From assembly GCA_963741315.1 (NCBI GenBank), contig CAVUHK010000003.1, forward strand, positions 248,001-312,000: a DNA stretch of 64,000 nt, in the 5' to 3' direction. The translations under genes and the position numbers were made by a program. Source of the stretch: PALSA-1003 sp963741315 (GTDB lineage Bacteria; Pseudomonadota; Gammaproteobacteria; Burkholderiales; Casimicrobiaceae). Shown here in pieces: positions 55,100 through 64,000 of the stretch. Position 1 is the stretch's first letter. Each line of letters starts with the position of its first letter. The notes under the pieces were generated by a model that was not told where the DNA came from, did no database searches, and worked only from the letters and a program-made list of their open reading frames with translations.

Positions 55100-55128
55100 A
55101 TTGTAGCGTGCAGGCATGCCCAAACCAA
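55100..55128 (-). promoter_or_regulatory. Sigma-70-like promoter for the antiporter pair
   Basis: On the minus strand TTGGTT (55128-55123) and TACAAT (55105-55100) are 17 bases apart, giving a leader of about 60 bases to TTG 55034. The other half of this gap (55129-55274) must hold the promoter of the GGDEF-EAL gene, but none stands out. Confidence 0.4.
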
Positions 55129-55274
55129 CGGCGTTGCGCTGGTGGGGCGCTTTGCCCCGGGTTTCATAGTTGAATACCACAGGCCCGATCCTTGCTTGTC
55201 AGACCCCCAAGGGACCCTTAGACTGACCCGCGGATCGCAGCCCGCAAGGACCGCGAACCAGGAAACATGGCCGT

Positions 55275-58200
55275 ATGGCGCTGCCTCGATCACTAGTTCG
55301 CCTGGACCATCCGACGCTCCAAACCGTGGGCGAAGGCATGGAACGGGAAGCCATGCTGGCGCTCTCGCAGCGCAAGCTGAACGCGCTCGGCCTGCCGGTG
55401 TGCTACATCGACGCCCACCAGCGCTATCGATTCGTCAATCGCGCCTTCCTCGACTGGACCGGCAAGCCGCAGGTCGAAGTGATCGGGCGAGAAGCGATCG
55501 AGGTCGAGGGCCGCGAACTCTACCAGCTCTACCACGCCTACCTCGAAGCCGCGCTCTCGGGCGAGCGGGTGAGCTTCGAACGACAGCTCTCCTCGGTCAA
55601 GCGCAACGCTTTCTGGATCCGGGTCGACTACTACGCCGACCGCGGCCCGCGCGGCGACGTGCGTGGCGTGCTCGCCACCTACACCGACGTCGACAACATC
55701 AAGCGACTCGAACTCGAGGCCGGCGAGCGCGAGCACCGGTTGCGCATCGTCACCGACAGCGTCGGCCTGCCGATCTTCTACTTCGACCGCACGCAGCGCC
55801 TGCGCTTCGCCAACAAGCCCTACGGCGACTACATCGGCATTCCGATCGACGACGTGCTCGGCCAGCCGCTGAAGAACTTCGTCGCGCCCGACGCGCTTAC
55901 CGAAATGCAGGGCTACATCGAGCGCGCCTTCGCCGGCGCCACGGTGAGCTACGAGCGGCGCGAGCGGCCCGCCGCAGGCGAGTTGCGCTGGGCGCGCATC
56001 ACGCTGTTCCCCGATCGCGAGGCCGGCGGCAAGATCGGCGGCGCCTTCGCGGTGATCAACGATATCGAGGACGACATCCGCATCCGCGAGGCGCTCAAGT
56101 CGCAGGAAGCGCAGCTGCGTCTGTTCGCCGACAACATTCCGGGTCCGATCGCCTACCTCGACAAGAAGCTCAAGTACACCTTCGTCAACCAGGCGTTCGC
56201 CAACTGGGCGTGCCGGCCGCAGGACCAGATCTACGGCAAGACACCGTACGAAGTCATGCCGCACGACGTGAACTCGTTCCTGCGCCCGATCATTCAGCGC
56301 GCACAGAACGGTGAGAACGTCGACTACGAGCGCATCGGCACCAGCGCCGACGGACAGCGACGATGGATGCACGGCCGCATCGCGCCCGACCTCGACGCGA
56401 CCGGCAACGTACGCGGGCTGTATTGCACCGAGTACGACATCCACGACCTCAAGCTCACCGAGCAGGCGCTGGCCACGCGCGAGGAGCAGCTGCGCCTGTT
56501 CACCGACAACATTCCGGAGCCGGTCGTCTACGTCGACCTCGAACGCACCTACACCTTCGTCAACGACGCGTTCCTGCGACTGGTCGGCCAGGACCGCGAC
56601 TCGGTGATCGGCAAGTCGATCCAGGACGTGCTCGGGCCCGAGACCTACGAATTCCAGCAGCCGTTCATCGAGCGCGCCGCGCGCGGCGAAGACGTGACCT
56701 TCGAGCGCGAGGCGCAAGACGTCAACGGACGCATGCGCTGGCTGCGCAACAAGATCGTGCCGGACCTGCGCTTCGAGGGCACGATCAAGGGTTTCTACAT
56801 CGTCGGCCACGACATCACCGACCTCAAGGTCGCGCAGGATGCCCTGGCCGCGCGCGAATCGCAGCTGCGCGCGATCATGGACGGCGTGCCGGCACCGGTG
56901 GCCTACATCGACCACGACGAGCGCTGCCAGTACGTCAACCGCACCTTCCTGCAGTACTTCGGCCTGACCGCCGAGCAGGTGGCGAGCCTGCGCCTGCGCG
57001 ACGTCGTCGGCCACGGCATCTACGCCAGCGCGCAGGCGATGCTGAGCCGCGCGCTCGAAGGCGAGTCGACCTCGTTCGATCGGCTGGTGCCTGGCGCCGG
57101 CGGTGCGCGCCGCTGGATGACCATCCGCGTCGTTCCGGACTCGACGCCGACCGGCGAAGTGCACGGCGCGTTCGTGCTGATGAACGACATCCACGGCCTG
57201 AAGCAGGCGCAGGAAGCCTTGCGCGCGAGCGAGGCCGAGCTGCGCCTGATCATGGACAACGTGCCGGCGCGGGTGGCGTACATCGATCGCGATTCGCGCT
57301 TTCGTTTCGTCAATCGCCACAACGAGGAATGGCTGTCGGAGAGCCGCAAGGACCTCACCGGCCGGAGCATCGGCGAGGTTTTCGGCGACGGGCGCGCACG
57401 GCAGCTGGCGCCGCTGATCTCGCGGGTCTTCGCCGGCGAGACGGTGTCGACCGAACAGCTCCTGCTGCAACCCAACGACGAGCAGCGCTGGGAATCGGTG
57501 CACTACGCGCCCAACCGCGACGCCGAAGGCAATGTGATCGGCATCTACGCGGTGCACACCGACATCCACGACCAGAAGCGCAACGAGGAAGCGCTGCGCC
57601 GCGCCAACTGGATGCTGTCCTCGCACATCAACAACACGCCGCTGGCGGTGCTGGAATGGGACCGCGACTTTCGCCTGGTGCGCTGGTCGCCGCAGGCCGA
57701 GAACATCTTCGGCTGGCGGGCCGAGGAAGTGCTGGGCATGCCGATCACCGGCAGCCAGCTCACCCACGAAGCCGACCGCGACCAGGTCGTCACGCTGATC
57801 AACAAGCTGATGTCCGGCGAGGAACCGCGCGCGACGGGTCTCAATCGCAACTACCGCAAGGACGCGGAGACGATCTGGTGCGAGTGGTATCACTCGTGCC
57901 TGCTCGACGAGCAGGGCAGCATCGTTTCCATCCTGTCGTTCGTGCAGGACGTGAGCTCGCGCATCCAGGCCGAGGAACGTTTGCAATACCTGGCCACGCG
58001 CGACGCGCTCACCGGGCTGCCCAACCGACTGCTGCTGCAGGAACGCCTCGGCCAGGCCATCGCGCAGGGCAAGCGCAACGGCCGGCGCGTGGGCGTGCTG
58101 TTCATCGACCTCGATCGCTTCAAGAACGTCAACGACACGCTCGGCCACCGCATCGGCGACGAACTGCTCAAGCGCGTGACGGCGTCGCTGTCGGAAGCGC

Positions 58201-59273
58201 TGCGCGAGACCGACCTGCTGGCGCGCCTCGGTGGCGACGAATTCATGGTCATCGTCGAGGACTTCGAGGATGCCGCCGTTCTCAATCGCGTGGCGCAGAA
58301 ACTGCAGGAGGCGATCGCACAGCCGTTCGTGATCGAGGAGCACGACATCTACGTGACCTCGTCGATCGGCATCGCGGTCTTTCCCGACGACAGCGACGAT
58401 CCCGAGGGCCTGCTCAAGCATGCCGACGTGGCGATGTACCGCTCGAAGGAACTCGGCCGCAATACCTATCAGTTCTTCGACGCCGGCCTCGCCGAGCACC
58501 GTCTCAAGCAGCACACCCTGGAGGCCGCGTTGCGCACCGCCGTCAAGGATGGCGCGCTCAAGCTGCACTACCAGCCGGTGGTGCGCATCAGCGACAAGGC
58601 CATCATCGGCGCGGAAGCGTTGCTGCGCTGGACCGATCCGGAACACGGCGAAGTCGCGCCGCAGGTGTTCATTCCGCTGGCCGAAGAGTCCGGGCTGATC
58701 CACGTTCTCGGCGACTGGGTGATGCGCACCGCCGCCGAGCAATGCGTCGCGTGGCGCAAGGCGGGCATGACGATGCGGGTGTCGGTCAACCTGTCGGGAC
58801 GGCAGTTCTACCGCGACGATCTGGCGATACGCATTTCCGACATTGTGCGCGAGGCGGGTTGTCAGCCCGACTGGATCGAACTCGAGGTCACCGAATCGAG
58901 CCTGCTGCACGACCTCGATTCCATCCGCAAGGTGCTCGAACAATTGCGCGCGGAGGGCTTCACGGTGGCGATCGACGACTTCGGCACCGGCTATTCGAGC
59001 CTGTCGCACCTGAAGCATTTCCCGATCGACACGTTGAAGATCGACATTTCGTTCATCGCCGACCTCGAGACCGATCCGGGTGACGCGGCGATCACCGAAG
59101 CCATCATCGCGCTGGCGCGCGGACTGGGATTGCGCGTTGTCGCGGAAGGCGTGGGCACCAAGGCGCAACTCGACTTCCTCGATCTGCATGGGTGTCACTG
59201 CTTCCAGGGCTTCTGGGTGAGCAAGGCGTTGCCGCCGACCGAATTCGCCGAGTTCACCAAGACCCGGCACTAG
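55275..59273 (+). CDS. Seven-PAS GGDEF-EAL c-di-GMP signalling protein
   Basis: A 1332-residue soluble protein. Seven PAS units begin at about residues 38, 160, 285, 409, 534, 659 and 785, at near-constant spacing of 125; several open DN(I/V)PxPVxYxD. Then GGDEF at 986-990 with the RxxD inhibition site (RETD) five residues before, so cyclase activity with product control is likely, and EAL at 1114-1116 with EVTESSLL, DDFGTGYSS and LKIDISF intact, so phosphodiesterase activity is likely. The net direction is not predictable. No membrane helix or signal peptide. ATG 55275 has AGGA 11 bases upstream; Met at 55338 is possible. Confidence 0.92.
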   Translation: MALPRSLVRLDHPTLQTVGEGMEREAMLALSQRKLNALGLPVCYIDAHQRYRFVNRAFLDWTGKPQVEVIGREAIEVEGRELYQLYHAYLEAALSGERVSFERQLSSVKRNAFWIRVDYYADRGPRGDVRGVLATYTDVDNIKRLELEAGEREHRLRIVTDSVGLPIFYFDRTQRLRFANKPYGDYIGIPIDDVLGQPLKNFVAPDALTEMQGYIERAFAGATVSYERRERPAAGELRWARITLFPDREAGGKIGGAFAVINDIEDDIRIREALKSQEAQLRLFADNIPGPIAYLDKKLKYTFVNQAFANWACRPQDQIYGKTPYEVMPHDVNSFLRPIIQRAQNGENVDYERIGTSADGQRRWMHGRIAPDLDATGNVRGLYCTEYDIHDLKLTEQALATREEQLRLFTDNIPEPVVYVDLERTYTFVNDAFLRLVGQDRDSVIGKSIQDVLGPETYEFQQPFIERAARGEDVTFEREAQDVNGRMRWLRNKIVPDLRFEGTIKGFYIVGHDITDLKVAQDALAARESQLRAIMDGVPAPVAYIDHDERCQYVNRTFLQYFGLTAEQVASLRLRDVVGHGIYASAQAMLSRALEGESTSFDRLVPGAGGARRWMTIRVVPDSTPTGEVHGAFVLMNDIHGLKQAQEALRASEAELRLIMDNVPARVAYIDRDSRFRFVNRHNEEWLSESRKDLTGRSIGEVFGDGRARQLAPLISRVFAGETVSTEQLLLQPNDEQRWESVHYAPNRDAEGNVIGIYAVHTDIHDQKRNEEALRRANWMLSSHINNTPLAVLEWDRDFRLVRWSPQAENIFGWRAEEVLGMPITGSQLTHEADRDQVVTLINKLMSGEEPRATGLNRNYRKDAETIWCEWYHSCLLDEQGSIVSILSFVQDVSSRIQAEERLQYLATRDALTGLPNRLLLQERLGQAIAQGKRNGRRVGVLFIDLDRFKNVNDTLGHRIGDELLKRVTASLSEALRETDLLARLGGDEFMVIVEDFEDAAVLNRVAQKLQEAIAQPFVIEEHDIYVTSSIGIAVFPDDSDDPEGLLKHADVAMYRSKELGRNTYQFFDAGLAEHRLKQHTLEAALRTAVKDGALKLHYQPVVRISDKAIIGAEALLRWTDPEHGEVAPQVFIPLAEESGLIHVLGDWVMRTAAEQCVAWRKAGMTMRVSVNLSGRQFYRDDLAIRISDIVREAGCQPDWIELEVTESSLLHDLDSIRKVLEQLRAEGFTVAIDDFGTGYSSLSHLKHFPIDTLKIDISFIADLETDPGDAAITEAIIALARGLGLRVVAEGVGTKAQLDFLDLHGCHCFQGFWVSKALPPTEFAEFTKTRH

Positions 59274-59312
59274 TGACACGTGGCGAAATGAGTGCCACGA
59301 TACGCAATCCTA

Positions 59313-59392
59313 CCGTCGTCCCCGCGAAAGCGGGGACCCAGTGGCGTTCAGTGAAAGACACTGGATTCCCGCTTTCGCGGGAATGACGGCGG
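59313..59392 (+). repeat. Inverted-repeat element (CCCGCGAAAGCGGG type)
   Basis: CCGTCGTCCCCGCGAAAGCG and GGGACCCAGT, then a 20-base middle, then ACTGGATTCCCGCTTTCGCG and GGAATGACGG: two imperfect inverted copies of a unit seen dispersed in many proteobacterial genomes. The inner CCCGCGAAAGCGGG of each arm is itself a hairpin. It lies in the gap between the GGDEF-EAL gene and the amine oxidase gene and may stop transcription or protect an mRNA end. Confidence 0.75.
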
Positions 59393-59417
59393 TCATTGAG
59401 ATCACCTGCGCATCATC

Positions 59418-60953
59418 ATGACCTCGCGCGACCCATTGCACCCGGCACGACGCGAGTTCGTGCGCCGCCTTTCCGCGCTCGGCGGCGGAGTCGCGGCGAC
59501 GTCGGCCTTCGGAGCGCTCGCCGCCGTACCCGAGACGGGAACACCGCTGCATGTCGTCATCGTCGGCGCCGGGCTCTCGGGGCTGTGTGCCGCCTATGAA
59601 CTCGAAAAGCGCGGCCACCGGGTAACGATCCTCGAAGCAGACACGCGCCACATCGGCGGGCGCACCCGCACACTGCGTTTCGGCGACGGCCTGTATGGCG
59701 AAGCCGGTGCGATGCGCATCCCGACGCGCCACGAGATCACCCGCCGCTACGTCAGCGAGTTCGGCTTGCCGCTGCGCAAGTTCGTGCTGTCGAATCCGCA
59801 GGCCTATTACTTCCTGCGCGGCGAGCGCGCGCGCATCGCCGATGGCAAGCAACTGAACCGACTCTACGACATGCGCGAGGACGAGCGCACCAAGTCCAGC
59901 GATGACCTGTGGACCGATTCGGTGGGCAAGACGCTCGCCGGATTGAACGACGGCGAAAAAAAGGAACTGACCGCGACCACGTTGTCGAGCGCACTGGTGC
60001 GCGCGCTCGACCAGCAGTCACTGCTGCAGGTCTGCCAGGCTGCGGGCCTGTCGGACGAAGCCATCGAGTATCTCGCGGTGACGCAGGGACAGGAAACCGA
60101 ACTGGCGACCGCGGCGACCGAGACCATCCGCGAGGAATTTCTCGAAGTCTGGTCGCAGGGCTTCGATGAAGTCGTCGGCGGCACCGACCGGATCGCATCG
60201 GCGTTTGCCTCGCGCCTGCGCTCGAAGCCACGGCTCGGTTGCGAAGTCGTCCAACTGACACAGCGCGCCGACGGCCGCGGCGCAGGCGCGGTGTACCGCG
60301 AGCGCGGCGTGGAAAAGCGCGTCGACGGCGACTTCCTGCTCTGCACGCTGCCCTTCAGCGTGCTGTCGCGAATCAGCGTGCAGCCCGAATTCTCGGGGCC
60401 GAAATGGCGCGCGATCCGCGAGCTCAACTACGATTCGTCGACCAAGGTGCTGGCTGTTGCCAATCGCCGGTTCTGGGAGATGGACGACGGCATCTACGGC
60501 GGCGGCACCTTTACCGACCTGCCGACCGGGACGACCTATTATCCGGCCGACAATGCCGAAGCCAAGGATCCGCGCGTGTCCCGCGGTCCCGGCGTGATGC
60601 TGGCTTCGTACTCCTGGGGACAGCAGGCGCGCAGGCTCGCGAGCCTGCCGCACACCGAGCGCGAGGCGCTGGTGCTGCGGCATCTGTCGCGCGTGCATCC
60701 GCAACTGCAATCGCCGGGCATCCTCCGGCAGACCGCGAGCTGGAGTTGGGACAATCATCCCTACAGCAGCGGCGCGTTTGCGTGGTTCATGCCGGGGCAG
60801 CACACCGCTCTGTATCGCTACGTTATCGCGCCGGAGGGCCGGATTTATTTTGCCGGCGAGCACGCATCGCTGGCACACACGTGGATGCAAGGGGCTTTGG
60901 AATCGGGGTTGCGCGCAACGCAGCAGATGCTCGAGGCGGCGCAGAAAGCTTAG
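59418..60953 (+). CDS. Tat-exported flavin-dependent amine oxidase
   Basis: A 511-residue FAD protein. The N-terminus has a twin-arginine leader (PARREFVRRLSALGGG) with a hydrophobic Ala-rich segment. The FAD-binding motif VVIVGAGLSGLCAAYELE is at about residues 46-63, and IGGRTRT follows. The C-terminal ending FAGEHASLAHTWMQGALESG is the conserved flavin-contact region of monoamine and L-amino acid oxidases. It probably deaminates an amine or amino acid in the periplasm; substrate unknown. ATG 59418 is the start just after GCGCATCATC. Confidence 0.88.
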   Translation: MTSRDPLHPARREFVRRLSALGGGVAATSAFGALAAVPETGTPLHVVIVGAGLSGLCAAYELEKRGHRVTILEADTRHIGGRTRTLRFGDGLYGEAGAMRIPTRHEITRRYVSEFGLPLRKFVLSNPQAYYFLRGERARIADGKQLNRLYDMREDERTKSSDDLWTDSVGKTLAGLNDGEKKELTATTLSSALVRALDQQSLLQVCQAAGLSDEAIEYLAVTQGQETELATAATETIREEFLEVWSQGFDEVVGGTDRIASAFASRLRSKPRLGCEVVQLTQRADGRGAGAVYRERGVEKRVDGDFLLCTLPFSVLSRISVQPEFSGPKWRAIRELNYDSSTKVLAVANRRFWEMDDGIYGGGTFTDLPTGTTYYPADNAEAKDPRVSRGPGVMLASYSWGQQARRLASLPHTEREALVLRHLSRVHPQLQSPGILRQTASWSWDNHPYSSGAFAWFMPGQHTALYRYVIAPEGRIYFAGEHASLAHTWMQGALESGLRATQQMLEAAQKA

Positions 60954-60991
60954 CGCCGCGTTTGGCGCGCGAACACGTTCGCTCCTACGCG

Positions 60992-61792
60992 CTACTTCAA
61001 CTTCCCCAACCAGTCCGCGATCGGCTGCGCCGCGGTTTCCCACTCTCGCTCCAGCATCATCATATGCGCCAGACCGGGCAGGATTGTCGGCGCGAGACCG
61101 TGACGGGTCGCCGTCGCCTTGACGTCGCTCGGCGTCGCGATGCGATCGTCGCGCGCACCGAGCACCAGGATCTGCGTCGGCGCGACCGGCTTGCCGTCGT
61201 GCAGCCGCAAGGTCAGGTCGAGCAGCGCGCGTGGTGACTCGATGGTCAGGTGCTCCATCGCTTCAACGAGGATCTTCGATGTCACGGTATTGCTGAAATA
61301 CATCGGCTGCAGCGCTGCGAGCATGTCACCCGCCAGGTGCGGGGCATCCATGCGCCCCATGTTGATCAGGTACTCCGGTTGCCAGATCATCAGCCGGCTG
61401 GCGACCGGCGCGAGCCCACCGGGAGGGATGGGCGCGACCAGTGCCGCCGCGCGTACCGGGCGCGTAGTCATCAGGCGTTCGATAACTGCGGCGCCCATCG
61501 AGTGCCCGATCAGCACCGGCGGCGATGGCAGGGTCGAGGCGACGTGCTCGACGTCGGCCACATAGTCGTCGAGACCCGCGACAAACAGCGATTCACGCCC
61601 GCCGGACTCTCCATGCCCGCGCAGCGACAGCGCGTGCGCCGCATAACCGCGTGCCGCGAACCACGGCAGGAAATAGGGCTCCCAGCACCAGGCGTCGCAG
61701 TATCCTCCGTGCACGAACAGCAGCGGCGGCTTGCCGTTGCGCCGGGCAGGCAGCCGGGAGCGCACTTCAAGACGGGTTTCGGTGGGGAGCAT
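60992..61792 (-). CDS. Alpha/beta hydrolase
   Basis: A 266-residue alpha/beta hydrolase. The oxyanion segment LLFVHGGYCDAWCW near residue 24, nucleophile elbow IGHSMGAAV (Ser near 97), an acid Asp near 215 (LGARDDRIA) and the base His in GLAHMMMLE near 243 make a complete triad. No signal peptide. It may be an esterase or lipase-like enzyme; the substrate is unknown. It converges with the amine oxidase gene and is divergent from the DNA glycosylase gene. Confidence 0.85.
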   Translation of the reverse strand: MLPTETRLEVRSRLPARRNGKPPLLFVHGGYCDAWCWEPYFLPWFAARGYAAHALSLRGHGESGGRESLFVAGLDDYVADVEHVASTLPSPPVLIGHSMGAAVIERLMTTRPVRAAALVAPIPPGGLAPVASRLMIWQPEYLINMGRMDAPHLAGDMLAALQPMYFSNTVTSKILVEAMEHLTIESPRALLDLTLRLHDGKPVAPTQILVLGARDDRIATPSDVKATATRHGLAPTILPGLAHMMMLEREWETAAQPIADWLGKLK

Positions 61793-61896
61793 AACCAGAA
61801 GACCTGCACCACGACATGCTAAAATCGGATTCGCCGCTGGCCAGCTCGAAGTGCAGCGATGGCCTCAGCGGAGCGCGAGCAAACGCGCCATTTTAC

Positions 61897-62594
61897 ATGA
61901 CCCGAGCTTCCCGCCACGAACCCGTGGCCACTCCCGCGAAAACAACTTACGACCCTGATTGCCGTCGTTGCCCGCGCCTGGCGCATTTTCTCGACGAGGT
62001 GCGCGACGCGCATCCGGGTTACTTCTGCCGGCCCGTGCCGCCGTTTGGCGCGGCGCAGGCGAGCCTGGTGATCGTCGGCCTGGCACCGGGCATGCACGGC
62101 GCGAATGCCAGCGGCCGCCCTTTCACCGGCGATCACGCGGGCATCCTGCTCTACGCGACGCTGCACAAGTTCGGATTTGCGACGCAGCCACGGTCGACGG
62201 CGGTCGGACGATGGCCTGCGTCTGGTCGATGCGCGCATCACCAACGCGGTGAAGTGCCTGCCGCCGGGGAACAAGCCGCTGCCGGCCGAGATCAAAACGT
62301 GCAATGCATACCTCGCGGCGGACCTGGCAAGCCTGCGCGCCGGACGCCGCGATTCTCGCGCTCGGCCGCATCGCCCACGATGCCACGCTGCGCGCACTGG
62401 GCCTGTCGGGCAAGGATCATCCGTTCGCGCACGGCGCCGAGCACGCGTTGCCGTCCGGCGCGCGGTTGTTCGACAGCTACCACTGCAGCCGCTACAACAC
62501 CAACACGCGACGCTTGACGACGGCCATGTTCGAACAGGTGTTCGCGGCCATTGCGAGCTACATCCCCGGCGCGCGCACGGTTGCGGCGGGCTGA
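61897..62594 (+). pseudogene. Type-5 uracil-DNA glycosylase, frame broken twice
   Basis: The pieces add up to a complete family-5 (UdgB-like) uracil-DNA glycosylase that starts repair of deaminated cytosines. Frame 1 gives MTRASRHEP, CRRCPRLAHFLDE and VIVGLAPGMHGANASGRPFTGD with iron-sulfur cysteines. Frame 2 gives DDGLRLVDARITNAVKCLPPGNKP. Frame 3 gives AAILALGRIAHDATLRALG and FDSYHCSRYNTNTRRLT. One extra base near 62206 (GGTCGGAC) and one near 62339 (GCGCGCCG) explain both breaks. No residues seem lost, so sequence errors are as likely as decay. The gene is followed at once by uvrC. Confidence 0.85.
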
Positions 62595-62595
62595 C

Positions 62596-64000
62596 ATGAC
62601 CGAGACCGCCAAGCCCGAATCCGCCAGTCCCGCGCCCTTCGATGCACGCGAACTGCTCGCGTCGCTGCCGAACCGGCCGGGTGTCTATCGCATGCAGGAC
62701 CACGCGGGCGAGACGCTCTACGTCGGCAAGGCGCGCGACCTGAAGAAGCGCGTGTCGAGTTACTTCCAGAAGTCCGACCTGCATCCGCGCACTGCGCTGA
62801 TGGTGGCGCAGATCGCGCGCGTGGAAACGACGGTCACGCGTTCCGAAGGCGAAGCGCTGCTGCTCGAGAACAACCTGATCAAGGCGCACCAGCCGCGCTA
62901 CAACGTCGTCTTCCGCGACGACAAGAGCTATCCGTACGTGTGCCTGACCGGAGAGCGTTTCCCGCAGCTGCGTTTTCATCGCGGCAAGCTCGACAAGCCG
63001 CATCGCTATTTCGGGCCGTTTCCCAGCGCCGGCGCGGTGCGCGAGGGCATGGCGATTTTGCAAAAGGTGTTCCAGCTGCGCACCTGCGAGAACAGCGTCT
63101 TCGCCAACCGTTCGCGGCCGTGCATGCTCTACCAGATCCAGCGCTGCACCGGCCCGTGCGTGGGCTTGATTTCGGAAGCGGACTACCAGCAGGACGTGAG
63201 CGACGCGACGCTGTTCCTGCAGGGCAAGGCCAACGAAGTCGTCGAGGGCCTGCAGCGGCAGATGGAGGAGGCGGCGGCGACGCTCGCCTTCGAGCGCGCA
63301 GCGCGCCTGCGCGACAAGATCGCGCGCCTGACGCAGCTGCAGTCGCGGCAGTTCGTCGAGAGCGCGACCGCGGGCGACATCGACGTCGTGGCCGGCGTGA
63401 TCGCGCAGGGCCTGACCGCGGTGAACCTGGTCATGATCCGCGGCGGACGCCACGTCGGCGACCGCACCTTCTTTCCGCAGCACGCCGATGGCGCGACGCT
63501 CGACGAGGTCGTGCCGGCGTTCCTGATGCAGCACTACCTGGATCACCCTGCGCCACCGACCATCGTCGCCGAGCACGGTGGCGACGATCCAGTGCTTGTC
63601 GAAGTACTGACGGAGCAGTCGGCGCACAAGGTGCAGCTGGTCACCAACCCCGGCGGCGAACGGCGCGTGTGGGTGACGATGGCGACGCAGAATGCGGAAC
63701 TCGCGATCGGGCAGAAGCTCGCGCAGAAGACGACGCAGGAGGACCGGCTGGCCGCGCTGCAGGAGGCGCTCGGACTGCCCTCGTCGGTGCAGCGCATCGA
63801 ATGTTTCGACGTCAGCCACACCATGGGTGAGGCCGCGGTGGCGAGCTGCGTCATCTTCGACCGCCTGGCGATGCAGACCGGCGAATACCGGCGCTTCAAC
63901 GTCGCGCCGCCGACCGGGGGCGACGACTATGCGGCGATGCGCGAAGCGCTGTCGCGCCGCGTGGCGCGCATCGTCAGCGGCGAGTATCCGGCGCCGGACC
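62596..64000 (+). CDS. uvrC: UvrABC excinuclease subunit C (partial, runs off the right edge)
   Basis: The open frame continues for 468 codons without a stop to the window end. GIY-YIG nuclease domain first (LPNRPGVYRMQDHAGETLYVGKARDLKKRV spread over residues 29-58), a cysteine-containing segment (RPCMLYQIQRCTGPCVG near 175-191), the UVR domain (LAFERAARLRDKIARL near 233), then the RNase H-like nuclease with ECFDVSHTMGEAAVASCVIFD near 407. It makes the dual incision in nucleotide excision repair. ATG 62596 is one base after the glycosylase stop codon, so the two repair genes are cotranscribed. Confidence 0.96.
   Translation, partial: MTETAKPESASPAPFDARELLASLPNRPGVYRMQDHAGETLYVGKARDLKKRVSSYFQKSDLHPRTALMVAQIARVETTVTRSEGEALLLENNLIKAHQPRYNVVFRDDKSYPYVCLTGERFPQLRFHRGKLDKPHRYFGPFPSAGAVREGMAILQKVFQLRTCENSVFANRSRPCMLYQIQRCTGPCVGLISEADYQQDVSDATLFLQGKANEVVEGLQRQMEEAAATLAFERAARLRDKIARLTQLQSRQFVESATAGDIDVVAGVIAQGLTAVNLVMIRGGRHVGDRTFFPQHADGATLDEVVPAFLMQHYLDHPAPPTIVAEHGGDDPVLVEVLTEQSAHKVQLVTNPGGERRVWVTMATQNAELAIGQKLAQKTTQEDRLAALQEALGLPSSVQRIECFDVSHTMGEAAVASCVIFDRLAMQTGEYRRFNVAPPTGGDDYAAMREALSRRVARIVSGEYPAPD

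Noticed and set aside
52273..55293. A single 1006-codon minus-strand gene spanning both antiporters
   Set aside because: Its first half is out-of-frame reading of the upstream transporter; the real start is the GTG at 53679 that overlaps the upstream stop.
55293..59279. A minus-strand open frame of 1328 codons under the GGDEF-EAL gene
   Set aside because: It is the antisense reading of a clearly coding gene in GC-rich DNA; the translation has no recognisable domain and is rich in Arg, Val and Asp of the kind produced by antisense frames.

Overview
The window is GC-rich, densely coded DNA from a betaproteobacterium, most likely of the order Burkholderiales. Three things point there. The gene order tpiA-secG-tRNA-Leu-nuoABCDEFGHIJKLMN is the usual betaproteobacterial layout. 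The protein families match (GlcDEF, LutABC, paired NhaD-like antiporters). Short intergenic linkers that translate as MSPPGRSKGE or MSAAGPSQGA are, from memory, common at Burkholderiales gene junctions. The genus cannot be told. No insertion sequence, prophage, CRISPR array, toxin-antitoxin or defence locus was recognised. No gene-free stretch exceeds about 300 bases unless the small membrane gene at 26088-26351 is unreal.

Layout. 1-8.7 kb: end of alaS, a DsbA-like thioredoxin with its own promoter and terminator, comEC coupled to an orphan TRAP binding protein, two minus-strand metallohydrolases (AstE/aspartoacylase type and ArgE type), a sorbosone-dehydrogenase-like protein and a small exported Pro/Tyr-rich protein. 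8.8-20.2 kb: a peptide-type ABC binding protein, an aldehyde dehydrogenase, a glycolate oxidase cluster (glcD, a second FAD-linked oxidase, a GST, glcE, glcF), a thioesterase, then ispD and a frameshifted ispF. 20.2-26.4 kb: regulation, with an EnvZ/OmpR-type pair divergent from a Spy/CpxP-like periplasmic gene, a candidate structured small RNA, a hybrid histidine kinase with a LuxR-type regulator, and a small membrane protein. 26.6-31.5 kb: a dipeptide-type ABC transporter (dppBCDF type) coupled to an N-formylglutamate amidohydrolase-like gene. 31.6-48.1 kb: tpiA, secG, tRNA-Leu(GAG) and a complete 14-gene complex I operon with a cupin gene between nuoD and nuoE and a duplicated nuoD 5' end. 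48.2-52.3 kb: lutA, lutB, an aminotransferase, lutC. 52.3-55.0 kb: two translationally coupled ion antiporter-like genes on the minus strand. 55.3-64 kb: a seven-PAS GGDEF-EAL protein, an inverted-repeat element, a Tat-exported flavin amine oxidase, an alpha/beta hydrolase, a type-5 uracil-DNA glycosylase with two frameshifts, and the start of uvrC.

The genes suggest an aerobic, organic-acid-using heterotroph: glycolate and lactate oxidation feed electrons into a chain that includes complex I, with peptide uptake and two-component and c-di-GMP signalling. Most neighbouring genes overlap by ATGA, TGATG, GTGA or TTGA, so translational coupling is common.

I did not find a convincing new multi-gene system. 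The most unusual items are structural: the direct-plus-inverted duplication at the nuoD start, linker repeats that supply stop codons, Shine-Dalgarno sequences and starts (and seem to leave dppD without a usable start codon), the three-hairpin RNA candidate at about 23.1-23.3 kb, and three single-base frame breaks in two otherwise conserved genes.
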